A stretch of DNA of 64,000 nt from Physcomitrium patens (GCF_000002425.4 NC_037270.1:9968494-10032493); one strand, 5' to 3'. Positions 37,070 to 50,144 are shown, numbered from the stretch's first letter. Program-made: numbers and translations. The notes: generated by a model not told the origin, from the letters alone.

Positions 37070-40000
37070 TATTGATGAAACTCCTGTACCTTTTGCGATG
37101 CATTGGCGAGATTTTCAGTTGGCTCCTACGTTTGCTCATTAATATCGTAGCCGCATCAATGAACAAGATACTCCAACTTGCCCCACCTTCGCTGTTATCC
37201 AACATCTTTTCAACCTCGTATTCCTCGTGGTTCTCGATCTCAATACTAGGTGGCGGACATTGCACTCTTCCAGGAAAAGACGACTCTCGATAAGGCTCCA
37301 ATAGAGAAACATGAAAGACTGGATGTACCTTCATAGAAGCCGATAATTCCAGATGGTACGCCACTAGATTGATTTATTTCTGAATGATAAATGGTGCCAA
37401 TCTTCGATAGTCCAACTTATCACATGGTCGCTTGGTCTTGATATTCCATCGAAGAAGCCATGCTTTATCTCCAATTTTGAAAGTAGATGCTTGATTCTGA
37501 AATCTATTTGCAGACGCCTTGTAGGATTCTTGAGTAGATTATAATTGAAGCTTCAATGTATTTTGAAGCTCTGATAATTGTTTCGCAAATCTTTTAGCTA
37601 CTGGATTGTTATTTGTTGACGGACTTAATAAATCAAGCTTCGGATGATATCCATAGTTGGAAAAGAATGGTGTGTATTGAGTCGATGGATGGAGGGTGTT
37701 GTTATATGCAAACTCGACTAGCGACAAATATGTGGTCCAATCGTCTTGCTGATAGTTGATGCTGCATCATAAGTATTGTTCCAAGACTTGGTTCACTCGT
37801 TCCGTTTGGCCATCAGTTTGAGGATGAAAAGCCGAAGAAAGCTTGATATCCACCTTCAGTATCTCAAAGAGAGATCTCCAAAACTTTGATACGAAATGGG
37901 TTATTCGATCTGATATGATAACATCTGGTAGTCCATGATATCGATACACATAATCGAGAAAGAGCCTTGCTGTGACTTCATTGGACAATGTCTACTTGCA
38001 AGGAAAAAAGTACGCCATCTTTGTAAGTCGATCTACCATGACAAAGATGCTGTCAAATGAGTTTGATGATGGTAGGTTCGTGATGAAGTCCATGGAAATT
38101 GAAGACCATGGTCGACGTGGAATCAACAATGGCTGTACGAGTCCATAAGGGCGATGCAGAGGATTCTTGGATTTTAAACGGATGTCGTAGGAGAGGACAA
38201 AATCTTTCATATTCTTCCACATTTGCTGCCACTAAAAATTTTGAGAAATAAACTCCAAGGTCTTGTTGAATCCAAAATGTCTTGTAGCTGGAAAATCGTG
38301 GCAAGATTGAAGAACTCGGAGTCGTGCTGGTCCTTTTGGTATATACAACCGCTCTTCAAAGTATAAAAGATCTCCCTCCACCTTGAACTTGTCGTCATTG
38401 GCACCCTACTTGATATCAATGGCTACTAAATCTTTAATGGTCACGGCACGTACCTAATTCAAGAAACCAGCATCAATTGGCACAATACTAGCGCAAAGGC
38501 AAAATTACTCTAGCTTCAACAACGTCGTACATTGTTCATCAAACGTTGCTTCTCCAACCTTTGGTACAAGATACGATCTCTTCAATAAGGCATCAGATAG
38601 TCCTTGCTGCTTTCGAGGTCGATAAGTGATAACAAAATCGAACCTAGATAGTGATAAACTATCTACTTGACGTCGATTTAGAACACGAGCCGACATGAAA
38701 TACTCCAAATTCTTGTGATCCGTGTATATGGTCACTGGGTGTGTAGCTCTTTCAAGAAAATGATGTCATTCTTGGAAAGAATCCACTATAGCAAGAAGTT
38801 CCTTATCGTGGATCTCATAATTGATTTCAGCAGCAAAGAACTTTTGAGAATAGAATGCAACTAGATGGAGCTTCTTGTCTTCTCCCATTTATGAAAGTAC
38901 AGCTCCCAAAGCAAAATCCGAAGCATTAGTTTCAAATAAAAGGCCTTTGTAAAGTCTGGATGTACCAAGATTGGAGCCGTAGTAAATGTGGTCTTCAGGT
39001 CTTGAAACGCCTTCTCCGCTAGAGATTTCCATTCCAGCTTATCTTTGCATATCAACCGAGTGAGAGGAGTAGCAACTTGAGAGTAATTCTTGATGAAGAT
39101 CTGATAGAAGTTGGCAAAATCAAGAAAGCATTGTACGTCTCTAACCGTCTTCAAAACCTCTCAGGACACGATTACATCCACCTTCTTGGGGTCCATCTTC
39201 AAGCCTTCCGTAGTCGCAACAAACTTCAAAAACTCCATCTCTATTTAGTAAAATAAACACTTCTCTAACTTGGCATATAGTCCTTGCTCGCATAGTTTCT
39301 CCAAGACCAAACGAACGTGCTTTTCATGCTCTTCTTCGTTTTTGGAGAATATCAGAATATCATCCAAATAGATGACAACAAAATTGTCAAGGTGCTCTCG
39401 GAAAATATCATTCATCATATGTTGAAAGAGTGCTAGAGCATTGACAAGACCAAAGGACATGACATTATACTCAAAATGGCCATATCTTGTACGGAACGCT
39501 GTCTTCCACTCATCTCCTTCCTTGATTCGTACGAGGTTGTAAGCTCCCCTTAGATCAATTTTTGTAAAGATCCTTGCACGTCCAAGTTGTTCTAAGAGAC
39601 CTGAAATGAAGGGTAACGGATAATGATTCTTCTTTGCTACCTTGTTGAGGCCTCGATAGTCCACGCACATCTGCAATGAGCCATCTTTCTTCTTCACAAA
39701 TAAGATAGATGCTTCAGTTGACGGTTTTGAATGATGGATGAAGTTCTTGGCTAGATTCTCGTTGATATACTTCCGTAACTCTGCCAACTTCATCTATGAT
39801 AGATTATAGATTGGGCCAAAAGACGGTTGTGCTCCTTCTTGCAAGTCTATGGTGCGATCATATGGTCGGTGTTTCGGTAGCATGTCAGCATTTTTCTTTT
39901 GAAACACGTCTTTAAAATCCTTATATTGCTCAAGTATACTTGTTGTCGAGATCTTCTCTCCGATAGTTGGAGCCGCATAAATGACAAACGATGTACCTTC

Positions 40001-40470
40001 TTGAGATGATCTTATAAATGCTCTTGCTCCAATGAATAAGGATTTCTCTATTCGGGGTTTTCTATTAGGCTTGGTCTTGGGTGGTTTTGTGGGAAAGGTC
40101 ATCTTCCGCAACTTCCAATCTATGGATGGATTATGCTTTTTCAACCAAGAAAGACCAGGAATAATAGGATTCGTTGGGATTCTAATAATATTGAAAATAA
40201 TATGACCACTATGGCCCTTAAACATCACTTCTATAGGTTTTGATTTATGGGTGATACTACCAGACAATAAAGGTCGCCCATCTATGACCTCAACGTGAAC
40301 AGGTTTGGATTTTTGTACTAAAGGGATCTTATGACACTTCATAAATTCTTCATTTAAGAAACAAGGACATGCTCCTGAATCTAATAATGCTAAGGTTCTC
40401 TGTTTCTGAGGGCCAATAAGCAAAGGGATTGTAAAGCAAAAGGCAGGTTGTTTTGAAAGAAAGGAACCTG
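37070..40470 (-). pseudogene. pol of copy A (PR-RT-RNaseH-INT-chromodomain)
   Basis: Domains appear in order on the minus strand. Aspartic protease LALLDSGACPCFL is near 40400. RT has [15 protein letters not shown] near 39330-39380. RNase H covers about 39060-38505, including [10 protein letters not shown]. The integrase HHCC region and RDFWW-like segment fall near 38270-38200. The core includes IISDRITHFVSKFWRSL and FHPQTDGQTERVNQVLEQYL near 37930-37767. The C-terminal region includes the [20 protein letters not shown] segment near 37290 and a chromodomain beginning EYEVEKMLD near 37210. The protease keeps its DSGA catalytic site, unlike copy B. The frame is interrupted repeatedly by stops and shifts. 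Confidence 0.9.
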
Positions 40471-40536
40471 GTTGTTATTGCGATATTTGACTGCCCAACC
40501 ACACAGTTCCTATTGTGGCTAAGCATCTTCGTTTTC

Positions 40537-41535
40537 CTAAACAAACGTGCCCCTAGTCCTGAGAATACGTCGATTTTGCTTCTTGGGGCAGTTTTCAACT
40601 TTATGGCCTTCTTCACCGCAATACAAGCATAGACCTTCCTCCATATGCCGCTTTTTTTCTTCTAGAGTAAGAGATTTGACACGTACCGCATCAATTTGCA
40701 TGTCTTCTATCTCTGAATGTGAATTCATGCTACTTGCCGACATAGTTGGGGCATGGCGAATCGTATGTTGTCTTGAACGTTGATCTTGGCGATGTTAGAA
40801 TAGGTGATTATCGCACTTCATAGCTTAGCTAATAGCTTCATTGAGTGTTTGTGGATCAGGAAGAATTAATAGCAAATCCTTCATATCATCCCTTAAACCC
40901 CAATAGAAATGACTCATCAACGCTTCTTCGTCCCAATTGATGTTGCATGCTAATTGCTTGAAGTCCGATGCATAGACTGATGTAGAGCGCATCCCTTGTC
41001 ATAGTGATTGGATCTTTGTTGTAGCCCATCGAATCTTATCGTATTCATCAAATGCTTCCGCAAATGCCTCCAAAAAGGTTTCAAAGTTGTTTAGTATGGA
41101 CGATCGTTTCTCAAACAAAGGAGCAAACCATGATAGAGCTTGCCTTGTAAATAAGGTTTCAACAAGCCCAACACGTGATTCCTCCGTTGGATAGCGTTCG
41201 GGCTGTAAATCTGTTATCAACCTTATTTGGTTGATGAATCCTTGAAACTTAGAACACGTACCATGGAACTTGTCCGGAAGATTAATTCAGGGCTCTTTAT
41301 GTTGTAGAATCAGCGGTACTTGTCGAACCTGAGGCAAAGTTGCTTCTCCAAGTGCAGAAGTTTGAGGTTGGTGCAACCTAGATTGTGCCATCCCAGATGC
41401 TCCATCATTATGAAGCCTTGCCACGACTCCTTGAATCTCTGTAGTTCTTTGCGATAACGTAGCAAGGGCATTCATGATAGCATCCAACTTGGACTCCGAA
41501 CTTTCCGTCATACTAATGTCTTAGCCTCCAGCCAT
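40537..41535 (-). pseudogene. gag of copy A
   Basis: A possible original ATG at 41535 (MAGG) is stopped at once by TAA. The next ATG at 41511 starts MTESSESKLDAIMNALATLS. Then come the retrotransposon gag core (FINQIRLITDLQPERYP, then ALSWFAPLFEKRSSILNNF), a TGA at the position where copies B and B' also have TGA (SL*QGMRS), and a zinc knuckle CLYCGEEGHKVENC (CX2CX4HX4C) near 40580-40625. The protein would form the capsid and bind RNA. Confidence 0.88.
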
Positions 41536-41775
41536 TCTAAGAGAAGGATAGAAATGACTTTACAAGAAGATAATATTGGTTTAGAGGAGGGTACCCTATA
41601 ACCTCTAAAATGCCTTAAGAGCTTCAAGAAAAGGAGTAATCCAATCTCTCCAAGAAGAATAAGACTTTAATATTGTAATAGAAGAAGTATCAATTTAGAG
41701 GAGGGTAATCCGCAACCTCTGAAATGCTAATACACTTCCAAGCAGAGGGGTAATCCACACTCTAACGAGGAAGAA

Positions 41776-41815
41776 ACTAGCTCTGATATCTAAGGTGAGA
41801 GCAGGCTCGACAAAC
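41776..41815 (-). promoter_or_regulatory. Primer-binding-like site of copy A
   Basis: On the minus strand, GATATCAGAGCTAG begins about 25 nt inside the element from the LTR end. It resembles the TGGTATCAGAGC site complementary to the initiator methionine tRNA that many plant retroelements use, but it does not directly abut the LTR. Confidence 0.5.
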
Positions 41816-42031
41816 TGTCACGGACATAGAAATATAAACTCGAGTTCTAATAAGAAGTTTTAGAAGAACTGGCAAGAACTAGATGAATCAGATGAATACA
41901 ATAATAACACTAGAGAGTTGAGCTAGAGCTCCAAGAGATGTGTTGTCGAGACTGAAGAACTCTTCAGCCTCGATTCCAATATATATTCCTATTTAGGAAG
42001 CTTCTCAAGTAACTTCTACCAACTAGGAAGC
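41816..42031 (-). repeat. 5' LTR of copy A, truncated
   Basis: 216 bp of the LTR remain (R/U5 side). The U3 start, including most of the heat-shock-like array, is missing. The break at 42031 joins GTATAATATATAT sequence directly. Confidence 0.9.
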
Positions 42032-42116
42032 GTATAATATATATATATATTAGATTTAATACAAGATAATAGGCCATATAAAAAAATACAAGATAATCCA
42101 TTTGAGTGTTGAAACG

Positions 42117-42156
<40 letters not shown>

Positions 42157-43437
42157 TTTGCTAATTATTTTCAAACTTTCATAAAAAATAAAGACCTAAT
42201 TTTTTTCAAGATTTTTTATAAATCAAAGAATGGAACTTGAAAACAAAGTAAGTTAAGCTTCTTTGAGTATTAATTTTGAAATATTTGAGTTTTAAATAAA
42301 TTTATAAAAGCTTTACAAAGTTAGAGTTGTTTTAGGTGAATCTTGTTTTTATAAATATAACAAGGTTGATATTTTGAATAATTTTATAAGTTTTATAATA
42401 GATTTAGAAGCAAAAATTTATAAATTTGTGAATATAGTTGTATTAAATATGTGATATGAATTTCTACTTAATCAAACAATTAGATTAAAGGTTACTAAAG
42501 TTTAAGTGGATTGAGGTATTAAAAATTGGAGTTTGACTTTCAATGAGAATTTCTAAGATTTTTAGCAATCTGTAAATTGGATTAAAGTAAAAATTATTTT
42601 AATGGAAATTAGTCTTAATTATTAATATTTTCATTAAATTTAAGTACAATTTAATGGTTTAAGAAGAAGATAGTAGTATTGAAAGTATGATATCAATATT
42701 AGAAAAGAAGGCCATTCAACACTCAAATGGATTATCTTGTATTTTTTTCAATTGGTAAGTCCAATTGATCTTACTTTTCTTGTACTTGTTTTCAATTGAG
42801 TTATTAAAAAGTTAAATAAATTGAGTTGATATCAAAAATTTAATCATTAATTGTTGAAATTCCAATCCATTGTAAAAATTGTTAAGAAATTATTTAAGAT
42901 TTAAAATTTGATTAGGATTTGATTAGATTTGATCTAAGATTTGAACTTTGTTTAGGATTTATTTAGAATTGGTTTGGAACTTTTTTTAAGACTCAATTAA
43001 GATTTATTTAGGATTTAATTAGTATTTAAGTAAAATTTAGAATTTTATTAGGGTTTAATTAGAATTTAAGATTTGAATAGGATTTTATTAAGATTTAGGA
43101 TTTATTTAGGACTTAATTAGAATTGATTTAGTATTTCATTAGAATATGTTGTAAGTTATATTAAGATTTGGTTAAGATTTAATTAAGATTTTTATTTTTG
43201 ATATTTTTTAAGATTTATTTATTATTTGTACTTCTTTAAGATTAATTTATGATTTCTTTATGTTTCTTTTGTACGTTCTTGAAACTTCTTTTGGAATTTA
43301 ATTAAAGATTGGTTAATATTATTATAATTTAATTAGAATTTGTTTATGATTCTATTAGAATTGTTAAAATTTTCTTATTGAAATTTCCATTTTACATTAT
43401 GCAATTAGGTACTTGATGCATTTTTAAGAAAAATTTA
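42032..43437 (+). repeat. Left LTR of element D, 5'-truncated
   Basis: Aligns by eye with about 50320-52067 (for example AAAGCTTTACAAAGTTAGAG near 42310 against AAAGCTTTTCAAATTAGAAG near 50600, and the shared end through TTTATGATTTCTTTATG). The array of GATTTAATTAGGATTT-like units (42890-43250) is about half as long as in the right LTR. Roughly 200 bp of its start appear to be missing. It also holds a 34-bp perfect inverted pair (42080-42113 and 42715-42748). Confidence 0.6.
42118..42152. repeat. (TA)n microsatellite
   Basis: A TA run flanked by CGTATAATAT and ATTAGATTT. The same flank-plus-TA pattern occurs in shorter form at 42031-42058, next to the truncation of copy A. Confidence 0.95.
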
Positions 43438-43799
43438 AAAAATACAACATAATTTGGTGAATCCAATGTAAAAAACTTGAGATAGAAGGTATTTGGAGTT
43501 TTTGGTTGATTTGAATTATGAAAAAAGTAGGCAAGAGATTGAAAGGAGGAACTTTGGATCTACTTCAATTGATGTTTTAAGTAGAATTGGAAGTAGAATT
43601 ATAAATAAAAGATAAGGTATATATTTTGATACTAACTTTGTAAGCATATTTGAAGCTTTTTCTTTATTTATGCAACAATAAGTTAAAGATTAAATAGAAG
43701 ATATGATAAATAAGGCTTATAAGTAATTTCTTTATAAATAATTTTTAAAATTATTGATTAATTTTTTTAAAAAATATTATAAGATATTAAAGGTTTTAA

Positions 43800-45551
43800 A
43801 TTAAATAAATAGAATTAGAACATATTTTTGAAAAGAAAATGATTCAATTACTTGAATCAGCTTTTAAATTAGATATAAAAAATCATGTAAAGTCTTTTAT
43901 AGGATATTTTCAAGGTTCATTGAAGAATTTTTTTCAAACATTGAAGGATAAATTTTTCTTGGAAGATAATGAGTAGATTACAAAAAAGATATTTTTTGAA
44001 TGGATTGAAAGACCTATGAAGGATCTTCAAGTAATAGAATTATTAAACAAATTTAAAAGATAGTATTTTCATTTATCAAAGAAAGAGAGGGAATTATTAG
44101 ATCTAAGCAAAGTGGAGCTATTTCTTCAAGCAAATTATGGAGTTGCAAGAGAAGTTGAAAATCTTGCTTGAAGATAAAAAAGAAAAATAAGGATTGATAT
44201 CAAATTAAAAAGAAGTAGAAGAGGCAATGGAGTTGCTTGCAAAAAGAGTAAGAAAAAAAAATAGGGTGGGTATTTAAAGACCATTGCAAATATCTAAGGT
44301 CAAAATTCCTAATAGGAATTTTACGTCTATGATTCTATCTTTAATAGTTACATCAAAGAAAGAAAAAATAAGCATTGATGAAATTATATGGAAAATGAAA
44401 GATTTGCAAATAAAATTTATAAAACTTGAGAAGAAGAATCAAATATCAAAAGCATGTCATAAATATATATATTTATTTAGATAAGAATTGTTAGATAAAA
44501 GATAAATATAAATAGATTTGATATTATCTTATAAGAGAGCTTCTTAAAATCTTTCTAGATGCATATATGACTTTATACATGTTTGTAGTTGATTAATAGG
44601 TTAGAAATATGGCCAATAAATTAGCCACATGTTGCACGTGTTAGTAGCTTATGATACAAATAACAATGTGGTGCATATAAAAAACTTGCCTTACATATTA
44701 AGTCATGTATCAACATATATTGGAGGTCTTATAGAACTTTACTACATAGCTTGTAATTAGATAGTATATGTAGAGGTAAAAATGAAGTCTTCTTCATTTT
44801 TTATCAATACTTTTTTAATTCTTAGTCTTTTTTCAAGCTTACTTATCTTTAGTAATAGTCATTTTATTTTAATAATATATCATCTTTGAATGATTATCTC
44901 GGCTTTTTAAATGACATAAGAGTGTCTTAATTTATTAATTCTTCAAGATTTATGTCCTTGATAAGGCATCAATAATATAAAAATCAAGACCAATAAAAGG
45001 TATAATACATAAATACATGTGGTGTGATAGCATGGATTATTCAAAAAAAAAATGTTAGGATTTTTTAGAAGCATTACATAAAAGAGTTGTTTTTTTTTAA
45101 AGATAGTATGATATAGTCAAAAGAAAGTGAAAAAAAAATAGATACAAACTTTGATAAAGAAAGAATGAAGGTGCTTACAAAGAAAGCATTTAAAGTTTCA
45201 AGAAATAAAGTATCAATATATTGGGTAGGAGTAAGTTCAAGAAAATTTTTAAGTATAAATCTAATTTTTTTGGAAGAATCTAGTTTTTTGTAATCAAGTA
45301 CAATGAATTATATTGAAAAAAAATTATAAAAAATAATTTAGAATATTTTGAAGAAAATATTTTACAAATATTTGGATGGAAAGATTTAGTAAATAATTTA
45401 TCTATTCATGGGTATATTATAAAGAATCATTATGAAGCACTAATAGAAGAAAAATAAAAGAGAGATGAAAATAATGAAAGGCTATTAAAAAGAATTACAA
45501 GAGAAGATAAAGCATGACAATAAAAAAATCATATGCATAAAGTGATAATGG

Positions 45552-45570
<19 letters not shown>
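43800..45570 (+). pseudogene. gag of element D, split by an LTR insertion
   Basis: Readable text includes KMIQLLESAFKLDIKNHVKS near 43830-43890, then LDLSKVELFLQANYGVAREV near 44100, and a Lys-rich linker. An open piece at 44284-44484 contains MKDLQIKFIKLEKK. After the inserted LTR the frame resumes with a CMWCDSMDYSKKKC-like zinc-knuckle remnant near 45020-45060. Many in-frame stops are present. It is assigned to gag by position and texture. Confidence 0.55.
44487..44960 (+). mobile_element. Isolated LTR inserted in gag of element D
   Basis: Begins TGTTAGATAAAAGATAA and aligns by eye along its length with the LTR at 33700-34210 (CATGTTTGTAGTTGATTAAT, then CACATGTTGCACGTGTTAG, then ATATATCATCTTTGAATGATT). 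There is no adjacent gag or pol of its own family, so it is a solo LTR. It shows that the older LTR family was still mobile after D had inserted. Confidence 0.65.

Positions 45571-45582
<12 letters not shown>
45554..45582. repeat. (TA)n microsatellite in element D
   Basis: A pure TA run within the decayed gag/protease interval. Confidence 0.93.
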
Positions 45583-45586
<4 letters not shown>

Positions 45587-45919
45587 GAAAAAAAAGGAAA
45601 TTCTCTTACTAGTAAATTATAATTGCATATTGAGGCTGCTACAAATTTAAAGAAGTTATTAAAAGAACGGATTTTAGGTGAAAAGATTGAATTTATAATT
45701 GGTGAAATATTAGAGATTGTAAAGCATGAATTTTATGAAGTTATTATTGACATAATAAAAAAAATCGATCTATAGGAGATACTATGACATCAAATGTACA
45801 AGAAACAAAGACAATGGAAAGTAGCATAGATGAAGAAGTTCAAATGCAAATTTTTGGAGATATTTTATGAGTTAAATTTGCAAAAGAAGATGATGTGATT
45901 CAAGCATCCAGTCATTATT

Positions 45920-47687
45920 CTTGAAATCATTGAGCAATGGCTACTTCAAAAACTTTAATAAAATTAGAAGAATAAAAAAAAACAATTGTAGCATTAATTG
46001 ATCATGATTCTAAAATAAACATGATGTCAAAAGAATTATACAAAAAGAAAAAATAGGCCATTGATATTGAACATGGATGGATAATAATATCATCAAATAA
46101 TTCAAATGGAGGCTTATATGAAGCTTGTCCAAATATTAAGGTGATAATATGAGATGTTATTTATGAACAATCTTTTTTTGTACAATATATATCAATATAT
46201 CCTATTATATTAAAACAACCATATATTACTACCATAAAAATAGAAAAAAATTATGGATGATGGATCAGCCAATGTAAGAATAAGAAGTGAAGATGAGAAG
46301 AAAGCAATTTATTTTTTATTTATTTATATCAATCATAAAAATAATTGAATTAAGTTAAAAAAGAAGTCATTATCAAATGAGAATTTTGAAGACCTTGAGG
46401 GTTTTTATTGCACACTATTGTAAGGTGGAATTATAATGGTTAGAGAAAGAAATGTTGTCACTTAATTTAATAATAAAGATATTAACTATTAGACTCGCTG
46501 AATCGACATAAGATAGTTTATTGTCATTTAAGAGTGTTGACAAGATGAAAATGATGGAAAAATATTATATTAAAAATATTGAGATAACTTTGAAGGAAAA
46601 TGGAGAATTGATTGCAAATAAATTTATTTCATGAATATTTAAAGAAATAAGATTATCAAATATTATAATAAAATTAAATTTTCTATTGCAATGTAGATTA
46701 CAAAAAGAGAATAGAGTTATTAATGAGTATTCTAAAGAATTTTATGATAAAATTTAAAGATTTATGAAAAAATTGAATTGCCAAAAGATATGTATCAAAA
46801 TTAAGTATAAATCAGTAGTAAAAAAGGTTAAATCAATGGCTTTGCCATTGCCATTAGATTGTGAAGAAAAGATAAATAGAGCATTTATACAAATAAATTT
46901 AAGAGATTTTAAGAAGATAGGACATGAATTTATAGATGCTATATTAAATAGATTAAAGGTTGGATGTGATGGATTTTTTTATAGAATATTAAAAAAAAAA
47001 AAATTAGAGACATGTTTTCATGACATAAAAAGGCTTTTATATTTAAAGCACATCAAATTGGATGTATTGATCCAAATATTATAGCACTTATGGTTATTTT
47101 TACTATTTCTTATGAATCATAGAATTTGTGACCAATTTCAATACCAAAAGCATATTTATCTAAGTCAATAGATTTTTTCAATAAAAATATTAGAATAGAG
47201 ATTTTAAAACTATTAATGGCACCTTATTTTAATTAATAGTTTCAAATAACAAAAAAAAATGGAATAATGAGATTTATAAAAGATATGTAATTTTTGAATA
47301 AAATAACTATTAGAAATATAGATTCAAGTCTAATTATGGATGAATTAGTAGAAGCATTTGCTAGAAGACCAATCTATTTAATAGATGATCTTTACTTAGA
47401 ATATGATCAATTTCAATTGGCATTACAAAGTAGAGATTTGACTATTATAAAGATTTCATTAGATTTAGTAAGAATATATGCATTGCCTTAAGGAGCTACT
47501 AATTTAATAGTTCATATGATAAATGAAATAAACAAAATATTGAGAGATATTATATTAGAAAAGACTATGCCATTTTTAGATGATATTTCAATTAAAAAAT
47601 ATACACAAGAAGAAAAAGATGGGACATTGGATCAAAAGCGTTGTCAAAAATTTATTACAAATTATATCATTCAGAATCTTATATACG

Positions 47688-47721
<34 letters not shown>

Positions 47722-49960
47722 TGCTCCAAAAAATCTTCTGACTTTCACAATCACATATCAAATACTTCTTTCAAAAAAACTTTTGACTTTCAGATCAAAA
47801 GGATTGTGAGAAGATTTTATCAAAATTGGAAGACGTACATTTGATCTTATTAGATATAAAGTCTATATTTGGAAAAAAATAAGATACTTTTTATAGAGCA
47901 CATGTGTAAATCATATGGATGCAAGCCAAGTATGGAAAAGGTTGATATTATTAAAAAGATTTAAGAATGTGCAAATACAACAAAAGTCAAAAGATTTTTT
48001 GAAGCAAGTATTTTTTATCACATATAGATAGCTCATTTTGTACATGCAGTAGATCTATTATATGAATTGTTAAGAAATTTTTTTAACAAATCAATAGAAA
48101 AAAGATGAAAGAAAAGCTATAGAAAAATTAAAAGAACTTCTTTCTTCACCTCTAATTTTGAAGAAAGTAAATTATAAATGTGGAAGATCAATGATATTAA
48201 TAATTAATACAAGTCCAATTAGAATAGATTGGATAAATAGAGAAGATGATGAATAAAAAAATAGATATGTAATGAGATTTAGAGCAAAGGTTTTGAATGC
48301 TAGACAGAGGGAATATGCATAAATAAAAAAGGGAAGTATGAGGTGTAGTAATAGCTATAAAAAATAAAAATAGGTATTTTATTGATGCATTGATAGTTAT
48401 AAAAATAAATTTTCTACGTTTATTGGCTATAATAATAAATTATTCAACTCCTGATATTACTATGTTGAGATAAATATTATATTTCAAATCTATGAATCAA
48501 AAATTTAAATACATTGCAAAGAAAGATAATTCAATTACAAATATTTTATCAAGAGCACGGTATTGTGATAAAAAAGATATGATTGATTTGGAAGATAATG
48601 TAGGTACAAATTTTTATATTAATACATTATCAAAAAAAAAAGGTATATGTTGAATTCATCAATAAAAATATTTTCTAGAAATTTATATGAAGATGAATGG
48701 AAAGTTGTTAAGACGTTTTTAAGCACATTAAAGCAAGAAATTTTTTTAAAAAATCAAAAATTCAAAAAAATATCTATAAAAATGCTTGTAGATATTTTTT
48801 ATGTAATAGATATTTATGGAAGCATCAAAAGAGGAGAAGAGAAGTACCACAATAGATGATATGTGGTTTAGAAATTCAACAAAAGATTATTAAAGAATTT
48901 CATTAAAATTTATAGATAAGACATAGAAGAATTTAGACAACTTTAATTAAATTAAAGAAGAAGTATTAGTGGAAAAGAGTATATAAAGATATGGCAGATT
49001 TTATAGGATCATATGAGATTTTTTAACTTTATTCTAACATTTGACATCAAGATAGATTACATCCAACTTATCTTTTACTACTACATTATAATTGAGTAAT
49101 GGATTTAATAGTAATACCTAGAGGACTTTGACAAATGAAGTATTTAATACTTGAATATGAAGATTTATCAAATATGGTTGAAGGACAAGCATTAAGAACA
49201 AAAAATATTTGAAAGTATATGTCAATTTTTCTTAAAATACATTGTTTGCTGCTATGATTGTATTGAAAAAATCATTAAAATAGATATAAATTGGATGCAA
49301 AAGAAATAAGAATATTCTTTACTATGATAGAAATTAATTTTTTTTTAATAATTGCATATAATCTAGAAGATAATAGAAAGCATGCGCATAGACATCTATC
49401 TATTATTAAGGCATTAGCAAAGGCATGAAATAGCAAAGTATATCAGTAGCATAAGCTACTACCATTGGTATTATAGGTAGATTGTATAACTCATAGTAAC
49501 GTGATTGGTTACATACCTTCTGAATTAATATATTAACAAATGTCAATTATGCCAATAGAAAAAACAACATATATGGAGAGTGTTGTCTTAAAGAGATGAT
49601 CTTAATAGAAAGGAGCTTTTAGCACTATAGATTTAACAATTGAAAAGAAGACCTGAGGATATTAAAGTAGCAATAGAAAGGTTGAAAGAAGCAAAAGAAA
49701 AGAATAAAGAAAGATTTGATAAAATGCATTGACCAAAGTCTAAAACAATTAAAGAAGGTGATTGGATCTTAGTCTATAACAATAGTTTGGATAAACAATA
49801 CAATATATTGTGAAAGTTTTTCAAGTATTGATTTGAACCATATGTTGTGATAAAAGTCTATAACAATGAAACATACATATTACAAAAACTTGATGGAACA
49901 AAATTAAAGATACTTATAGCAAATAAGTGAATCAAATTATTTTGACATAGAGGTGTATGT
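45920..49960 (+). pseudogene. pol of element D (PR-RT-RNaseH-INT)
   Basis: The protease relic reads ALIDHDSKINMMSKELY near 45990-46045 (expected DHGSEIN). A downstream segment with PIDIEHGW follows near 46060. RT is best preserved at 47294-47640: MDELVEAFARRPIYLIDDLY, YDQFQLALQSRDLT, LP-stop-GATN and MPFLDDISIK. A long A run lies at 47690-47719. RNase H text follows near 48000-48600 (HFVHAVDLLYELLRNFF; then INTSPIRIDWINREDDE). Integrase text lies near 48950-49950, including NVIGYIPSEL near 49500 and the C-terminal RFDKMH...DWILVYNNSLD near 49710-49790. There is no chromodomain. Stops (often TGA and TAA) occur throughout. Confidence 0.7.
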
Positions 49961-50120
49961 GCATATTTTGATGAAGAAAAAAATCTATTAAGTTAAATTA
50001 AAATGGAAGTGGAAGAAAAAATTAAAGACCAAGAATTTAATCAAGATAAAGAATGACTTCCATCAACATATTGAAGAATCATTGGTACATACCAGAAGAT
50101 GCACAAGTTCAAGGGCGGTA

Positions 50121-50144
50121 GATGTTGTGCAGTAATACGGCCAT

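Larger units (their letters stand above)
36103..42031 (-). mobile_element. Chromovirus copy A (Ty3/gypsy), 5' LTR truncated
   Basis: A non-autonomous, broken copy of the young family. In minus-strand order: truncated 5' LTR (42031-41816), primer-binding-like site, gag, protease, RT, RNase H, integrase, chromodomain, accessory ORF, polypurine tract and 3' LTR (36500-36103). It is inserted in the RT region of element C on its left side. On its right side the 5' LTR is cut at 42031 and joins TA-rich sequence assigned to D's LTR, so no target duplication can be read. Stops such as TGA for CGA and TAG/TAA for CAG/CAA, plus a frameshift between gag and pol, inactivate it. Confidence 0.9.

Noticed and set aside
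40547..40783. 78-codon frames opposite gag (also at 53701-53937 and 59682-59918)
   Set aside because: Antisense shadows of the zinc-knuckle region of gag. They recur only because the element recurs.
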